64,000 nt of DNA. Source: Betaproteobacteria bacterium UBA1934 (GTDB lineage: Bacteria; Pseudomonadota; Gammaproteobacteria; Burkholderiales; Rhodocyclaceae). Of this stretch, positions 24,801 to 32,857 are shown piece after piece (positions within the stretch are counted from its first letter, which is position 1; each line of letters begins with the position of its first letter). The notes beneath the pieces are model-generated. The model was not told the origin of the DNA and did no database searches. It was given only the letters and a program-made list of their open reading frames with translations. The DNA is taken from the NCBI GenBank assembly GCA_002337055.1, contig DDFG01000004.1, forward strand, positions 500,382-564,381, written 5' to 3'. Both the position numbers and the translations under genes were made by a program.

Positions 24801-25058
24801 GTCGACTTCGTCAAGGAACAAGTCGCCACCGGCATGCCGTTCAACGAAGCCATCGTGCAATCGGCCGCCGTGCGCGCCAAACCCATCGCGCTGACCGCGC
24901 TGGCCGCCATGCTCGGTGCCCTGTTCATCCTCGACGACCCCATTTTCAACGGGCTGGCCATCAGTCTCATTTTCGGGATTCTGGTCTCGACGCTGCTGAC
25001 GCTGGTCGTCATCCCGGTTCTCTATTACGCCACATTCAGAAAGGCACACACACAATGA
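21849..25058 (+). CDS. RND family efflux pump permease
   Basis: 1069-residue AcrB-type inner membrane pump. The first membrane helix is at residues 25-42 (PLLALVALLLGVFATLV), followed by the porter domain (PGATAKEVENHI, RPDGAIITVQFKVG), the central helices with the proton-relay region (FSIGILVDDAIVVVENIHRW, carrying the conserved Asp pair), the second porter half and the last helices (MIALAGIIVRNSILLVDFV, RAKPIALTALAAMLGALFI). The short, CusA-unlike helix ends and missing Met clusters argue against a copper pump; it resembles the large hydrophobic/multidrug group. Its stop overlaps the start of a DUF2892 gene by ATGA, so the three genes form one operon. Confidence 0.94.
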   Translation: MSRPAGSLGISGRLAATFLDSRMTPLLALVALLLGVFATLVTPREEEPQIDVTMADVLVSWPGATAKEVENHIARAGEQVLSRMHGVEHVYSVSRPDGAIITVQFKVGVKYNDAVLRLYDTVHSHKDWLAPNLGVGEPIVKPRGIDDVPIVSLTFSTADTTRSAFDLQQVARALEIELKRLKGTRDISTLGGPDHVIRVQLDAEKMNAFGVTPQDLAGVLKVSNAVQSSGSLTAGNRDLLVQTGNFLESAADVRQLVVAVRDKKPVYMADVARVEDGPDQPKRYVVHGTKAGEFPAVTLQLSKQPGVNAADVASAALNRIESLKGTVIPEGVDVTVTRNYGETATEKAQKLIGKLVFATAFVVLLVFFALGKREAVIVGVAVTLTLAATLFASWAWGFTLNRVSLFALIFSIGILVDDAIVVVENIHRWQALHPDRPLLELIPPAVDEVGGPTILATFTVIAALLPMAFVSGLMGPYMSPIPINSSMGMALSLAIAFIVTPWLAGKLLAKHAASHGPSKLDDRLDRTFRRLLTPFLDEQNGSRARKKLGLAVVLLIAGSVGLAAIQLVVLKMLPFDNKSEFQVIVDLPVGTPVESTAQVLSEIGAELAKVDEVTSYQAYAGTASPINFNGLVRQYYLRADPWRGDLQVNLADKHHRSRSSHAIAVSVRDTIEAIGKRHGGVAKVVEVPPGPPVLSPIVAEIYGPDAKGQQAVAKAVRGVFEKTADITAIDDSVDADAPKTVLRVLQSKAALLGVAQSDIVEVVGMGLAGQDVTPARNADAKFEIPVRLTLPAEKQSNLDSLLKLRVRARDGHLVPVSELVEVRREVREKAIYHKDLLPVVYVVGDMGGKLDSPLYGMFDIRSQVKSMDLAALPNGGGQLGETFIQQPADPYAGYSLKWDGEWQITYETFRDMGLAYAVGLILIYLLVVAHFGSYLVPLIIMAPIPLTIIGVMPGHALLRAQFTATSMIGMIALAGIIVRNSILLVDFVKEQVATGMPFNEAIVQSAAVRAKPIALTALAAMLGALFILDDPIFNGLAISLIFGILVSTLLTLVVIPVLYYATFRKAHTQ

Positions 25059-25285
25059 CCACCGAACGCATCATCCGCGGCATGGCCGGCTTTTTTGTCC
25101 TGCTCTCGCTGGCACTCGGCGTCGAAATCAGCCCCCTTTTCCATTCAACCTGGTGGCTGGCCTTTACCGCCTTCGTCGGCCTGAATCTGCTCCAAAGCGC
25201 TTTCACCGGTTTTTGCCCACCGGAAATCCTGTTGAAGCGCCTGGGCGTCAAGTCGGGCGGCTGCGGCGGTAAAGCCTGCGAGTAA
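25055..25285 (+). CDS. DUF2892 (YgaP-type) small membrane protein
   Basis: 76-residue protein MTTERIIRGMAGFFVLLSLALG... with two membrane helices (about residues 8-25 and 33-50) and the DUF2892 signature NLLQSAFTGFCPPEILLKRLGV. The C terminus is GGCGGKACE, and one more Cys lies in the FCPPE motif. This domain is the membrane part of the rhodanese YgaP and commonly appears beside rhodaneses and other sulfur-transfer proteins; two free rhodaneses lie 6 kb away. The start codon overlaps the RND permease stop (ATGA, 25055-25058), indicating translational coupling to the pump. Exact function is unknown. Confidence 0.88.
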   Translation: MTTERIIRGMAGFFVLLSLALGVEISPLFHSTWWLAFTAFVGLNLLQSAFTGFCPPEILLKRLGVKSGGCGGKACE

Positions 25286-25300
25286 TCGCTTCGAGCATTC

Positions 25301-25331
25301 TATAATCCGGACATCTTTTCCCGATGTCCGG
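25301..25331 (+). promoter_or_regulatory. Consensus -10 and perfect dyad at the start of the diguanylate cyclase gene
   Basis: TATAAT at 25301-25306 is followed at once by a perfect inverted repeat, CCGGACATC (25307-25315), 7-base spacer, GATGTCCGG (25323-25331). The start codon of the cyclase is at 25335 and no Shine-Dalgarno lies before it. Transcription from this -10 would begin inside the dyad, giving a leader of about 20 bases. The dyad could be a repressor operator, a weak terminator for the preceding operon (four T follow the left arm only) or an RNA hairpin hiding the start. Confidence 0.5.
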
Positions 25332-25334
25332 CAC

Positions 25335-26909
25335 ATGCTCTTACTCAAGCGACTACGTTCCCTCAAGGCGTTCGCCCTGGCGGCCGGATCACTCAACCTG
25401 TTCGCCTTGGCGTTCGCGTTACTGCTTGTTTGGGCGGCCGAGCGCGTAATCGTCCAGCGTCAGTTGGCGCAGTTTCAACGGCAAATGGATATCATCGCCA
25501 CGCATCTAGCGGAGGGCGGCCAGCGCAAGCTGGTCATGGGCGCCACCATTGCCGCCGGTATTGTCGACCCGCTCGCGCGCGAGACTGCGCGGGGCAGCCT
25601 GCCTCCTGGCAATCCACAGGCCCTAAATCTCCTGAAACGGCTGGACCGGGCGTTTGGCCTGAGCGACGCCTTTATCATGAATCCCAAAGGCGACATCGTC
25701 GCCTACCAGATTGATGAGGGACCCAGCATCACCGGCCGCAATCTCGCTCACCGGCCCTATTTCTTGGCCGCCATGGCCGGCACCCCGAATATGTATGCCG
25801 CACTCGGTATCAATACCGGCGAGCGCGGGTTTTACATCGCCACCCCCATCATCGACCCCGATGCCGAACGAAAATCCGCAGTCACCAAACCGGATGCAAC
25901 CGCAGCCGCGCATCCTTCCGTATTTGGCGTACTCGTATCCAAGCTTGGATTCGCAGAAGTCGATGAGTTGCTGAACACCCAAACCTTCCCCGTCGCAGTC
26001 GTGTCGCCGGAAGGTGTGATTTTCGCCACCAACCGACCTCAATGGATGTATCAGGTCATTTGCAACAGTTGCGATCTTGCGGCCATTCGCGTCCATCCGC
26101 GCTCCGCCACGGCATTTGAGCGTGCTGCACCGGTTCGGCTTACCTACGGACAAAACGACTGGAACAATGTCGAGTCGACCGGGAGCACGACAGTAATCGC
26201 GCCAATCGACTGGAAGGACGCCAACGGCCCGTGGCAGCTGGTCGGCTTTGCGGATACCTCAGGCGTCTTCGGTGCCGCCGAGCGCGTGCTGGTGGGATTC
26301 GCAGGCTATCTCATCATCATTTTGTTTGGCGCCTGGCGGCATGCACACCAGGAAGTGCTTGCCCGTACCCGGGATCTGGAAGCTGCAAATCGCCAACTTG
26401 CGGCGCTCTCGATCACCGACGCCCTGACCGGCATCGCCAACCGACGCCGTTTTGACGCCGCATTGACCGAGGAATGGCTGCGCGCCAAACGTAGCCGCGA
26501 ACCGCTGACGCTGATGATGATCGACATCGATTTTTTCAAGCAGTACAACGATCACTATGGGCATGGTCAGGGCGACGAGTGTCTGCGTGCGGTAGCCCGT
26601 ATTGTCGATGCTCACGCCAAGCGCATCGGCGACCTCGCCGCCCGCTACGGTGGCGAGGAATTCTGTCTCTTGCTTGCCAACACCGATGTCATAGGTGCCC
26701 AGTCTTCTGCGGAATCGCTGCGTCGGGCTGTCGAAACGCTAGCGATTCCACATGCCCGGTCGCCGGTAGGGACGATCACCTTGTCGATCGGAGTGGCGGT
26801 CATGTCAGCAGAGGCCGGCACTGTCGCCGACCCGCTCTTGGCCTCGGCGGACAAGGCGCTCTATCAAGCCAAGTCCGGCGGGCGTAACCGGGTGGTGCTC
26901 AGTAGCTGA
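25335..26909 (+). CDS. Membrane diguanylate cyclase with Cache-type sensor
   Basis: 524-residue protein that should make cyclic di-GMP. An N-terminal membrane helix (LFALAFALLLVWAAERVIV) leads to a periplasmic Cache-like sensor (about residues 35-310, with GLSDAFIMNPKGDIVAY and GRNLAHRPYF), a second helix (VLVGFAGYLIIILFGAW, about 318-334) and a GGDEF domain (360-524). The active site is RYGGEEF, an accepted GGEEF form, and the product-inhibition site RIGD lies exactly five residues upstream, so both catalysis and feedback look intact. The gene has no visible ribosome site and starts 4 bases after a perfect dyad. Its 3' end overlaps apt on the other strand by 11 bases. Confidence 0.93.
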   Translation: MLLLKRLRSLKAFALAAGSLNLFALAFALLLVWAAERVIVQRQLAQFQRQMDIIATHLAEGGQRKLVMGATIAAGIVDPLARETARGSLPPGNPQALNLLKRLDRAFGLSDAFIMNPKGDIVAYQIDEGPSITGRNLAHRPYFLAAMAGTPNMYAALGINTGERGFYIATPIIDPDAERKSAVTKPDATAAAHPSVFGVLVSKLGFAEVDELLNTQTFPVAVVSPEGVIFATNRPQWMYQVICNSCDLAAIRVHPRSATAFERAAPVRLTYGQNDWNNVESTGSTTVIAPIDWKDANGPWQLVGFADTSGVFGAAERVLVGFAGYLIIILFGAWRHAHQEVLARTRDLEAANRQLAALSITDALTGIANRRRFDAALTEEWLRAKRSREPLTLMMIDIDFFKQYNDHYGHGQGDECLRAVARIVDAHAKRIGDLAARYGGEEFCLLLANTDVIGAQSSAESLRRAVETLAIPHARSPVGTITLSIGVAVMSAEAGTVADPLLASADKALYQAKSGGRNRVVLSS

Positions 26910-27417
26910 GCAACGTGTAGGTCGGCACCCCGGCGTCGGCAAGACGGTGGGAACCGCCCAGCCCCGGCAGATCGATCACCGCCGCCGCTTCGACGATGTG
27001 GGCGCCCAACTGCTTCATCAGGCTGGCGGTTGCCAATAAAGTGCCGCCCGTCGCAATCAGGTCGTCGACGATGAGAATGTGTTCGCCGGGTGCCGCCGCA
27101 TCCACATGGATTTCAACCGTCGCCTCGCCGTATTCGAGCGTATAGGCGGCCGCCAGCGTATCGAACGGCAATTTGCCCTTCTTGCGCACCGGGATGAAAC
27201 CGCAGCCCAGGTGATACGCCAACGCCGCGCCGATGATGAAACCCCGGGCATCGATACCCACCACCGCATCGATACGGGTGTCGGCATAACGTGTGGCAAA
27301 AGCCTCGACCAGGGCACGAAAAGCCGCGCCATCGCGCAAGAGCGGCGTGATATCCCGAAACTGCACACCGGGTTCCGGCCAGTCTGGAACGGTACGAATG
27401 AGCGCGCTGAAATCCAT
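26899..27417 (-). CDS. apt: Adenine phosphoribosyltransferase
   Basis: 172-residue Apt that converts adenine and PRPP to AMP. The PRPP-binding motif is HILIVDDLIATGGTLLA (about residues 112-128); the N-terminal VPDWPEPGVQFRDITPLL and VVGIDARGFIIGAALA are typical. Length and alignment are normal throughout. It lies 4 bases downstream of a purine-type NCS2 permease gene on the same strand, so uptake and salvage of adenine-type bases are probably co-transcribed. Its 3' end overlaps the convergent diguanylate cyclase gene by 11 bases. Confidence 0.97.
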   Translation of the reverse strand: MDFSALIRTVPDWPEPGVQFRDITPLLRDGAAFRALVEAFATRYADTRIDAVVGIDARGFIIGAALAYHLGCGFIPVRKKGKLPFDTLAAAYTLEYGEATVEIHVDAAAPGEHILIVDDLIATGGTLLATASLMKQLGAHIVEAAAVIDLPGLGGSHRLADAGVPTYTLLSY

Positions 27418-27421
27418 GGTA

Positions 27422-28711
27422 TTACAGGAACGCGAACTTGAAGACGAAAACGGCGGCGATAATCACCACCATCGGCGTCAAATCCTTGAAGCGACCGGAC
27501 AATGCCTTGATCCCGACATAGGAGATGAAGCCGAAAGCAATGCCGTGCGAAATCGAGAAAGTAAAGGGCATGGTGATCGCCGTGACCACGGCCGGCGCTG
27601 ATTCACTCAGATCCTCCCAGTCGATTTCCGAAAGTCCGCGAATCATCAGCACTGCCACGTAGCAAAGTGCCGGCGCGGTCGCATAGGCAGGTACGGTGCC
27701 AGCCAGCGGCGCGAACACCAGCGCAGCCAGGAAGAGCAGCGCCACCACGGTGGCGGTGAGGCCAGTACGGCCGCCGACCGAAGTGCCGGCCGCGGATTCG
27801 ATATAAGCGGTCGTCGACGACGTGCCCAGCATGGCGCCGGCGGCGATGGCAACGGAATCGGAGAGCAGCGCATTGCGCAGGCGCGGCAGGCGTCCGTCGG
27901 CGTCAAGCAGTTTGGCACGATGGCACACGCCGATCAGCGTGCCGGAGGCATCGAACAGTTCCACCAGGAAGAAGGTCAGCACCACCGTCAACAGGCCGAC
28001 ATTGAGCGCACCTGAAATATCCATCTGCATGAAGGTCGGCGCGATGGAGGGCGGCGCGGCCACGACACCGCCGAAGGTGGTCTGCCCGAACAGCATCGAT
28101 GCCGCCGTCACGGCCAGAATGCCGATGATGATGGCGCCCGGCACGCGACGTTTTTCCAGCGCGACGATCAGCAGAAAGCCGAGAATCGCCATGATGGCAC
28201 CCGGCTTGTGCAGATCGCCCATGGTGATCAACGTGGCCGGATGCCCGGTGATCAGGCCGGCGTTCTTCAGGCCGATGATGGCGAGAAAAAGGCCGATGCC
28301 GGCGGAGATCGAAAATTTCAGCGACCGCGGAATGGCGTTAATAATCCACTCGCGCACCCGAAACAAGCTGATGACGATGAACAGCATGCCGGAGATGAAG
28401 ACCGCGCCCAGCGCCGCTTGCCAGGTAAAGCCCATGCCCTGCACGACCGCAAAGGCGAAGTAGGCGTTCAGGCCCATGCCCGGTGCCAGCGCGATCGGGT
28501 AATTGGCGTAGAGCCCCATGATCAGCGAGCCGACGGCGGCCGCAACGCAGGTGGCGACAAAGACCGAATCCTTGGGCATGCCGGCAGCGGACAAAATATC
28601 CGGATTCACGAAAATGATGTAGGCCATGGTCAGGAAGGTCGTCAGACCGGCCATCACTTCGGTTCGCACCGTGGTGCCGTGCGCCGAAAGCTGGAAGAAA
28701 CGCTCAAGCAT
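27422..28711 (-). CDS. NCS2 (AzgA-type) adenine/guanine/hypoxanthine permease
   Basis: 429-residue membrane transporter of the purine branch of NCS2. It begins MLERFFQLSAHGTTVRTEVMAGLTTFLTMAYIIFVNP, the standard AzgA-type start, and continues with about 12-14 hydrophobic segments (for example GLFLAIIGLKNAGLI, VLTFFLVELFDASGTLIG). The ATG at 28711 is preferred to GTG 28765 because the family begins there, though the ribosome site is weak (GGGTGG). Four bases before apt, with which it forms a purine uptake/salvage pair; divergent from upp-uraA, the pyrimidine counterpart. Confidence 0.94.
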   Translation of the reverse strand: MLERFFQLSAHGTTVRTEVMAGLTTFLTMAYIIFVNPDILSAAGMPKDSVFVATCVAAAVGSLIMGLYANYPIALAPGMGLNAYFAFAVVQGMGFTWQAALGAVFISGMLFIVISLFRVREWIINAIPRSLKFSISAGIGLFLAIIGLKNAGLITGHPATLITMGDLHKPGAIMAILGFLLIVALEKRRVPGAIIIGILAVTAASMLFGQTTFGGVVAAPPSIAPTFMQMDISGALNVGLLTVVLTFFLVELFDASGTLIGVCHRAKLLDADGRLPRLRNALLSDSVAIAAGAMLGTSSTTAYIESAAGTSVGGRTGLTATVVALLFLAALVFAPLAGTVPAYATAPALCYVAVLMIRGLSEIDWEDLSESAPAVVTAITMPFTFSISHGIAFGFISYVGIKALSGRFKDLTPMVVIIAAVFVFKFAFL

Positions 28712-28845
28712 GGAATGCCACCCAGGAATTTGAAGCGCGCATTTTCTCTCGAAGTCAATGGTCACGATCAGAGGCAGATCAAGTCGAGGTGATTTTCCGC
28801 GCCGAATCCGTTACGCTTAGAAGGTTTAAATTCAGGGAGCCTGCC

Positions 28846-29472
28846 ATGCCGGTCGTCGAAATCCGCCACCCGCTGGTCAAACACAAAATCGGTCTGATGC
28901 GCGAGTTCGACATCAGCACCAAGAAGTTCCGCGAACTCACCGCCGAAATCGCCCGTCTGCTGACCTATGAGGCCTGCCGCGACTTCGAGCTGGAACCGGC
29001 CACCATCCAGGGCTGGGCCGGCGAAGTCCAGATCGAGCAGTTGAAGGGCAAGAAGGTCACTGTGGTGCCCATTCTGCGCGCCGGTCTGGGCATGCTCGAC
29101 GGCGTGCTCGACTTGATGCCCAGCGCCAAGGTCAGCGTCGTCGGCATCGCCCGCAATCACGACACGCTCCAGCCGGAGCCCTATTTCGAGCGCTTCGTCG
29201 GCCAGCTCGACGAACGCCTGGCGCTGATCATCGACCCGATGCTCGCCACCGGCGGTTCGCTGATCGCCACTATCGACATGCTCAAGAAGAAGGGCTGCCA
29301 GCACATTCGCGCACTGGTGCTGGTCGCCGCGCCGGAGGGTATCGCCGCGCTGAACGCGGCGCACCCCGAGGTCGAAGTTTTTACGGCCGCGATCGACAGC
29401 CATCTCAACGAGATTGGCTACATCATCCCCGGGCTCGGCGATGCCGGCGACAAGATTTTCGGAACCAAATAA
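28846..29472 (+). CDS. upp: Uracil phosphoribosyltransferase
   Basis: 208-residue Upp that makes UMP from uracil and PRPP. Features: EIRHPLVKHKIGLMR at the N terminus, VPILRAGLGMLDGVL, the PRPP loop IIDPMLATGGSLIATIDML (about residues 128-146) and the C-terminal IGYIIPGLGDAGDKIFGT uracil-binding segment. ATG 28846 follows AGGGAG at 28834-28839; the longer upstream frame starts without support. The uracil permease follows after 18 bases, so the pair is one operon for pyrimidine salvage. Confidence 0.98.
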   Translation: MPVVEIRHPLVKHKIGLMREFDISTKKFRELTAEIARLLTYEACRDFELEPATIQGWAGEVQIEQLKGKKVTVVPILRAGLGMLDGVLDLMPSAKVSVVGIARNHDTLQPEPYFERFVGQLDERLALIIDPMLATGGSLIATIDMLKKKGCQHIRALVLVAAPEGIAALNAAHPEVEVFTAAIDSHLNEIGYIIPGLGDAGDKIFGTK

Positions 29473-29490
29473 CTCAATAAGGGAGCTTTC

Positions 29491-30732
29491 ATGAGTACTA
29501 CAGAACCGACCTGGCGCACAGCGGTCGCCGGGGCGCAGATCCTATTCGTCGCCTTCGGCGCGACCGTGCTGGTGCCGTTGCTGACCGGCCTAAACCCCAG
29601 CCTGGCCCTACTCGGCGCTGGCATCGGCACGCTGATCTTTCAGGTCTGCACTCGGCGCGAAGTGCCGATCTATCTTGGCTCCAGCTTCGCCTTCATCGCC
29701 CCCGTAATCTATTCGGTGCAAACCTGGGGCATGCCGGCCACGCTCGGCGGCCTCGCCGCCGCCAGCTTCTTCTACTATGTCGCCGCCGGGCTGGTGAAGT
29801 GGCGCGGCGTCGGGTTCATCCATCGCCTGCTGCCGCCGGTCGTCATCGGCCCGGTGGTGATGGTGATCGGCCTCGGTCTGGCGCAGGTGGCCGTCGGCAT
29901 GGCCACCGGCAAGGCGGGTGACGCTCAAGTCGTGCCGCACGATCTGGCGCTGACTATCGCCGGCATTTCGCTGCTCGCCACCATGTTGACCGCAATCCGC
30001 GCCAAGGGCCTGCTCAAGCTGGTGCCGATTCTGGTCGGCGTTGCGGTCGGCTACGTCATCTCCCTGTTCGCCGGTATCGTCGATTTCAGCAAGGTCAATG
30101 AGGCAGCGTGGATCGCCTTGCCCGATTTCGGCCGACCGGAATTCAACCTTGCCGCCATCCTGTTCATGATCCCGGTCGCCATTGCCCCCATCGTCGAACA
30201 CGTGGGCGGCATCCTCGCCATCGGTTCGGTCACCGGCAAGGATTTCACCGAATCGCCCGGCCTGCACCGCACCCTGCTCGGCGACGGCCTGGCGGTCAAT
30301 GTTGCCGGCCTGTTCGGCGGCCCGCCAGTCACCACCTACGGCGAAGTCACCGGCGCGGTCATGCTGACCCGCAACTACAACCCGGTGGTCATGACCTGGG
30401 CAGCGTGCTTTGCCATCCTGATGGCCTTCGTCGGCAAGTTCGGCGCGCTGTTGCAGACCATCCCGATGCCGGTCATGGGCGGCATCATGGTGCTGCTGTT
30501 TGGTTCAATCGCCGGCATCGGCCTCAAGACCATCATCGAGGGCAAGGTCGATCTGGCCAACCCGCGTAACCTTTGCATCGTTTCGGTGACGCTGGTAACC
30601 GGCATCGGCGGCCTCGGCTTCCAGATCGGCAGTTTCTCGCTGCAAGGCATCAGTCTGTGCGGCGTACTCGCCGTACTGCTGAACCTGCTCTTGCCGAATC
30701 AGTCGCAAACGGCCGAGCAAAAGGCGGGGTAA
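29491..30732 (+). CDS. uraA: Uracil permease (NCS2, UraA-type)
   Basis: 413-residue nucleobase:cation symporter. It opens with QILFVAFGATVLVPLLTGLNPSLALLGAGIGTLIFQ and contains PIYLGSSFAFIAPV, the half-helix segment of the UraA core, VVIGPVVMVIGLGLA, the substrate-site region AIAPIVEHVGGILAIG with its conserved Glu, and the NCS2 signature GGPPVTTYGEVTGAV. About 14 membrane segments. AAGGGAG precedes the ATG. Directly downstream of upp, which supports uracil as the substrate over xanthine. Confidence 0.95.
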   Translation: MSTTEPTWRTAVAGAQILFVAFGATVLVPLLTGLNPSLALLGAGIGTLIFQVCTRREVPIYLGSSFAFIAPVIYSVQTWGMPATLGGLAAASFFYYVAAGLVKWRGVGFIHRLLPPVVIGPVVMVIGLGLAQVAVGMATGKAGDAQVVPHDLALTIAGISLLATMLTAIRAKGLLKLVPILVGVAVGYVISLFAGIVDFSKVNEAAWIALPDFGRPEFNLAAILFMIPVAIAPIVEHVGGILAIGSVTGKDFTESPGLHRTLLGDGLAVNVAGLFGGPPVTTYGEVTGAVMLTRNYNPVVMTWAACFAILMAFVGKFGALLQTIPMPVMGGIMVLLFGSIAGIGLKTIIEGKVDLANPRNLCIVSVTLVTGIGGLGFQIGSFSLQGISLCGVLAVLLNLLLPNQSQTAEQKAG

Positions 30733-30767
30733 GGCTCACCCGCCCGACGCTATCCCGCTCCTTGCGG

Positions 30768-31646
30768 TCAGTACTGCATGACCGTGAGGAGCGAGCTTAG
30801 CTCCTCTTCGGCGTCGGCGACCATGTCGCGCAAACGCCCGACCGCCTCATCGGCCTCCTCCACCAGGGATTGCCGGGTGTCGTCGCTCATCGCACCGTCG
30901 ATGGCCGCCAGCAAACCGCTCCCGCTTCCCGCCGGCTCATGCAAAGGTGGCCGAACCGGCGCCAGATGTGCCGCCAACAGTAAAGTGTCACCCAACGAAG
31001 CAGGCTGCGTGCCCAGTTGGCCTGCCCAATAGTCTTCGATCCCCGTGATCACACTCGCCGGCACCTGCATAACAGACAGCAGACGTCGCGTCAGGTCGAT
31101 TTCGACGGCCAATTCCTCGGCATTCAGCGCGCCATCGAGCAATCCCGGCAACTCCTGCGCACGGGAGAGCAGAAAGAAGCCGCCCAGGTCGTGCATGAGC
31201 GCCGCAAAAGCGGCGATTTCCGGATCCTGCCCGGTCACCTCGCGGGCTACCAGCCTCGCCAAGGCGGTCATGTGCAGCGTGTATTCCCACAGGCGTGCCG
31301 CCTGGTCGCGCACCGGGCCCTGTGTCGGCGCTTGCGCCATTTGCCTGACTACCAGCGCCATCGCCAAATTGCGGATGACCTGGTAGCCCAGCCGCGACAC
31401 TGCCGTCCGCACATCTGCGATTTCGCGGCCGGAGCGATTGTAGGCTAGGGAATTGGCCATCGCCACCATGCGCGCCGCGAGGAGCGGTTCCGCCTGCACC
31501 AGATGGGCGGCCTCCTCAACGTGACACTCGGGATCGGCGAGCGCCGTTCTGATCTTGAGCGCAACGTGAATGTTGGGTGAAAAGGCGAGATCCTGTTCCG
31601 AAGTTCTCGCCGCTAGTTGGGTCAGGATGGCCGTGCGCGGCATCAT
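30768..31646 (-). CDS. HDOD domain signalling protein
   Basis: 292-residue cytoplasmic HDOD protein. The N-terminal region (residues 1-60) covers the domain start (LAFSPNIHVALKIRTALADP, EEAAHLVQAEPLLAARMVAMANSLAYN), continuing through REIADVRTAVSRLGYQVIRNLAM and a degenerate HD site region FAALMHDLGGFFLLSRA. HDOD proteins are non-catalytic relatives of HD phosphohydrolases that take part in chemotaxis, motility or c-di-GMP signalling. The start is set by a perfect AAGGAGG 6 bases before two consecutive ATG codons; the much longer upstream frame is a shadow of the methyltransferase gene. The C terminus is a coiled helix (EEADEAVGRLRDMVADAEEEL). It lies 26 bases after the methyltransferase gene on the same strand. 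Confidence 0.88.
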   Translation of the reverse strand: MMPRTAILTQLAARTSEQDLAFSPNIHVALKIRTALADPECHVEEAAHLVQAEPLLAARMVAMANSLAYNRSGREIADVRTAVSRLGYQVIRNLAMALVVRQMAQAPTQGPVRDQAARLWEYTLHMTALARLVAREVTGQDPEIAAFAALMHDLGGFFLLSRAQELPGLLDGALNAEELAVEIDLTRRLLSVMQVPASVITGIEDYWAGQLGTQPASLGDTLLLAAHLAPVRPPLHEPAGSGSGLLAAIDGAMSDDTRQSLVEEADEAVGRLRDMVADAEEELSSLLTVMQY

Positions 31647-31672
31647 GGGGGTGCCTCCTTGTTTTCCCGATT

Positions 31673-32857
31673 CTACGCCTTCCGGGCCGACAGCAGGAGG
31701 TTGCGCGGCGTCAGGTGCCGGGGACAGAACGGGGTGAGTTCGACTGCGTAGCCTGATCGTTCCAGAAAGACCGCCAGATCGCTGACCAGCCACATCTCGA
31801 TCGGGCGCCGCACCGCGTGCCGGACAATGGCATGGCGATCCACCTCGCGCAAGCGGCGCCAACCGACCGCCTCGCAGGCCACAACTTCGCTCGCCGATGG
31901 CAGGGGAACCCCCTCCCGTGCACAAAGCAGACGAAAGAAATCGACGAATGTACCGCCCATCCAGGCGCGCGACACCGGCTTGAAACTTTGGTAAGCGGCG
32001 CCAGTCGCATATTCTCGCCAGGCCACAAAGGCCAGCTTCCACGCCCGCTCCCGCTCAGCCCGTCGCGCGATGCGCGGTGATGCCGTCACCGTTTCGGTCA
32101 CCGCCAGACGAAGATCGTCGCGCGACAGCCCTAAACCTGTTGCGCCAGATAGTGGCACATACGCAGTCTCGACACCATGGTAGTGGCAGCAGGGCGCAAG
32201 ATCGACGGCAACGACGCCTGCGGCTACCGCCCGGCGCAACAACTGGCGGTGTAATTCGCCGCAGGCATGCAGCGCCACCACGTGCGCATCCGCCGGCAAG
32301 GGTGAGACAGGATCGAGCGCGTCAGCGCATGCAAACATTTGCATAACGCCGGCCCGCTTTGCCAGTTCTACGCCAGCGGCGCACAAGGCCGGATTGATCT
32401 CCAGCGTCGTCACCGTCTGCCGCCATGCAAGTGCCAACAGGCGGCCAAGATGCCCCTTGCCGCCACACCAATCCAGTAGCGGCCGACCGCTCGGGCGCAC
32501 CGCACCGGCAAACGCCTCGAGTTGTGCCCGCTTACGCCCAGGAATTTCCCAATCCCAAAAAGCGCCAGACAACACTAAGGGGCGAATGGACGTCTCAGGC
32601 AGCACCAGCATGGGTTCCGCCGCCGCCAGCTCCGGCACATACAGCCCAACAAACGCTCGCGCCGCCGCGCCATCGTCGGTGAGATGCGCGCACTCGTCAT
32701 CGGTGAGCGCCTGCAACGCCCCGGCCAGTGCCGGCCAACGCGCCACCCAACCCGGCCGCGTTTCGCGGAACGGCTGCGGGCGCCACAGATCGCCACTTTC
32801 GATCAGCAGTGCGCTCAGTGCCCGCAGACGCTGACAGTGCGTCGTCCCTCCGTTCAT
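31673..32857 (-). CDS. SAM-dependent methyltransferase, METTL25-like
   Basis: 394-residue class I methyltransferase. The SAM site is LLDWCGGKGHLGRLLA with TTLEINP as the acidic second strand; further on VVALHACGELHRQLLRRAV and VAVDLAPCCHYHG, a CC motif typical of the METTL25/RRNAD1-like and Methyltransf_32 group, whose substrates are poorly known. ATG 32857 is preferred to GTG 32896: a GGAG lies just upstream, and the longer frame runs into a degenerate gene remnant. The ATG overlaps, by ATGA, the stop of a decayed copy of the vWA gene end, so this gene once followed the vWA gene now at 36912-39851. A related protein is at 49564-50403. Confidence 0.85.
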   Translation of the reverse strand: MNGGTTHCQRLRALSALLIESGDLWRPQPFRETRPGWVARWPALAGALQALTDDECAHLTDDGAAARAFVGLYVPELAAAEPMLVLPETSIRPLVLSGAFWDWEIPGRKRAQLEAFAGAVRPSGRPLLDWCGGKGHLGRLLALAWRQTVTTLEINPALCAAGVELAKRAGVMQMFACADALDPVSPLPADAHVVALHACGELHRQLLRRAVAAGVVAVDLAPCCHYHGVETAYVPLSGATGLGLSRDDLRLAVTETVTASPRIARRAERERAWKLAFVAWREYATGAAYQSFKPVSRAWMGGTFVDFFRLLCAREGVPLPSASEVVACEAVGWRRLREVDRHAIVRHAVRRPIEMWLVSDLAVFLERSGYAVELTPFCPRHLTPRNLLLSARKA

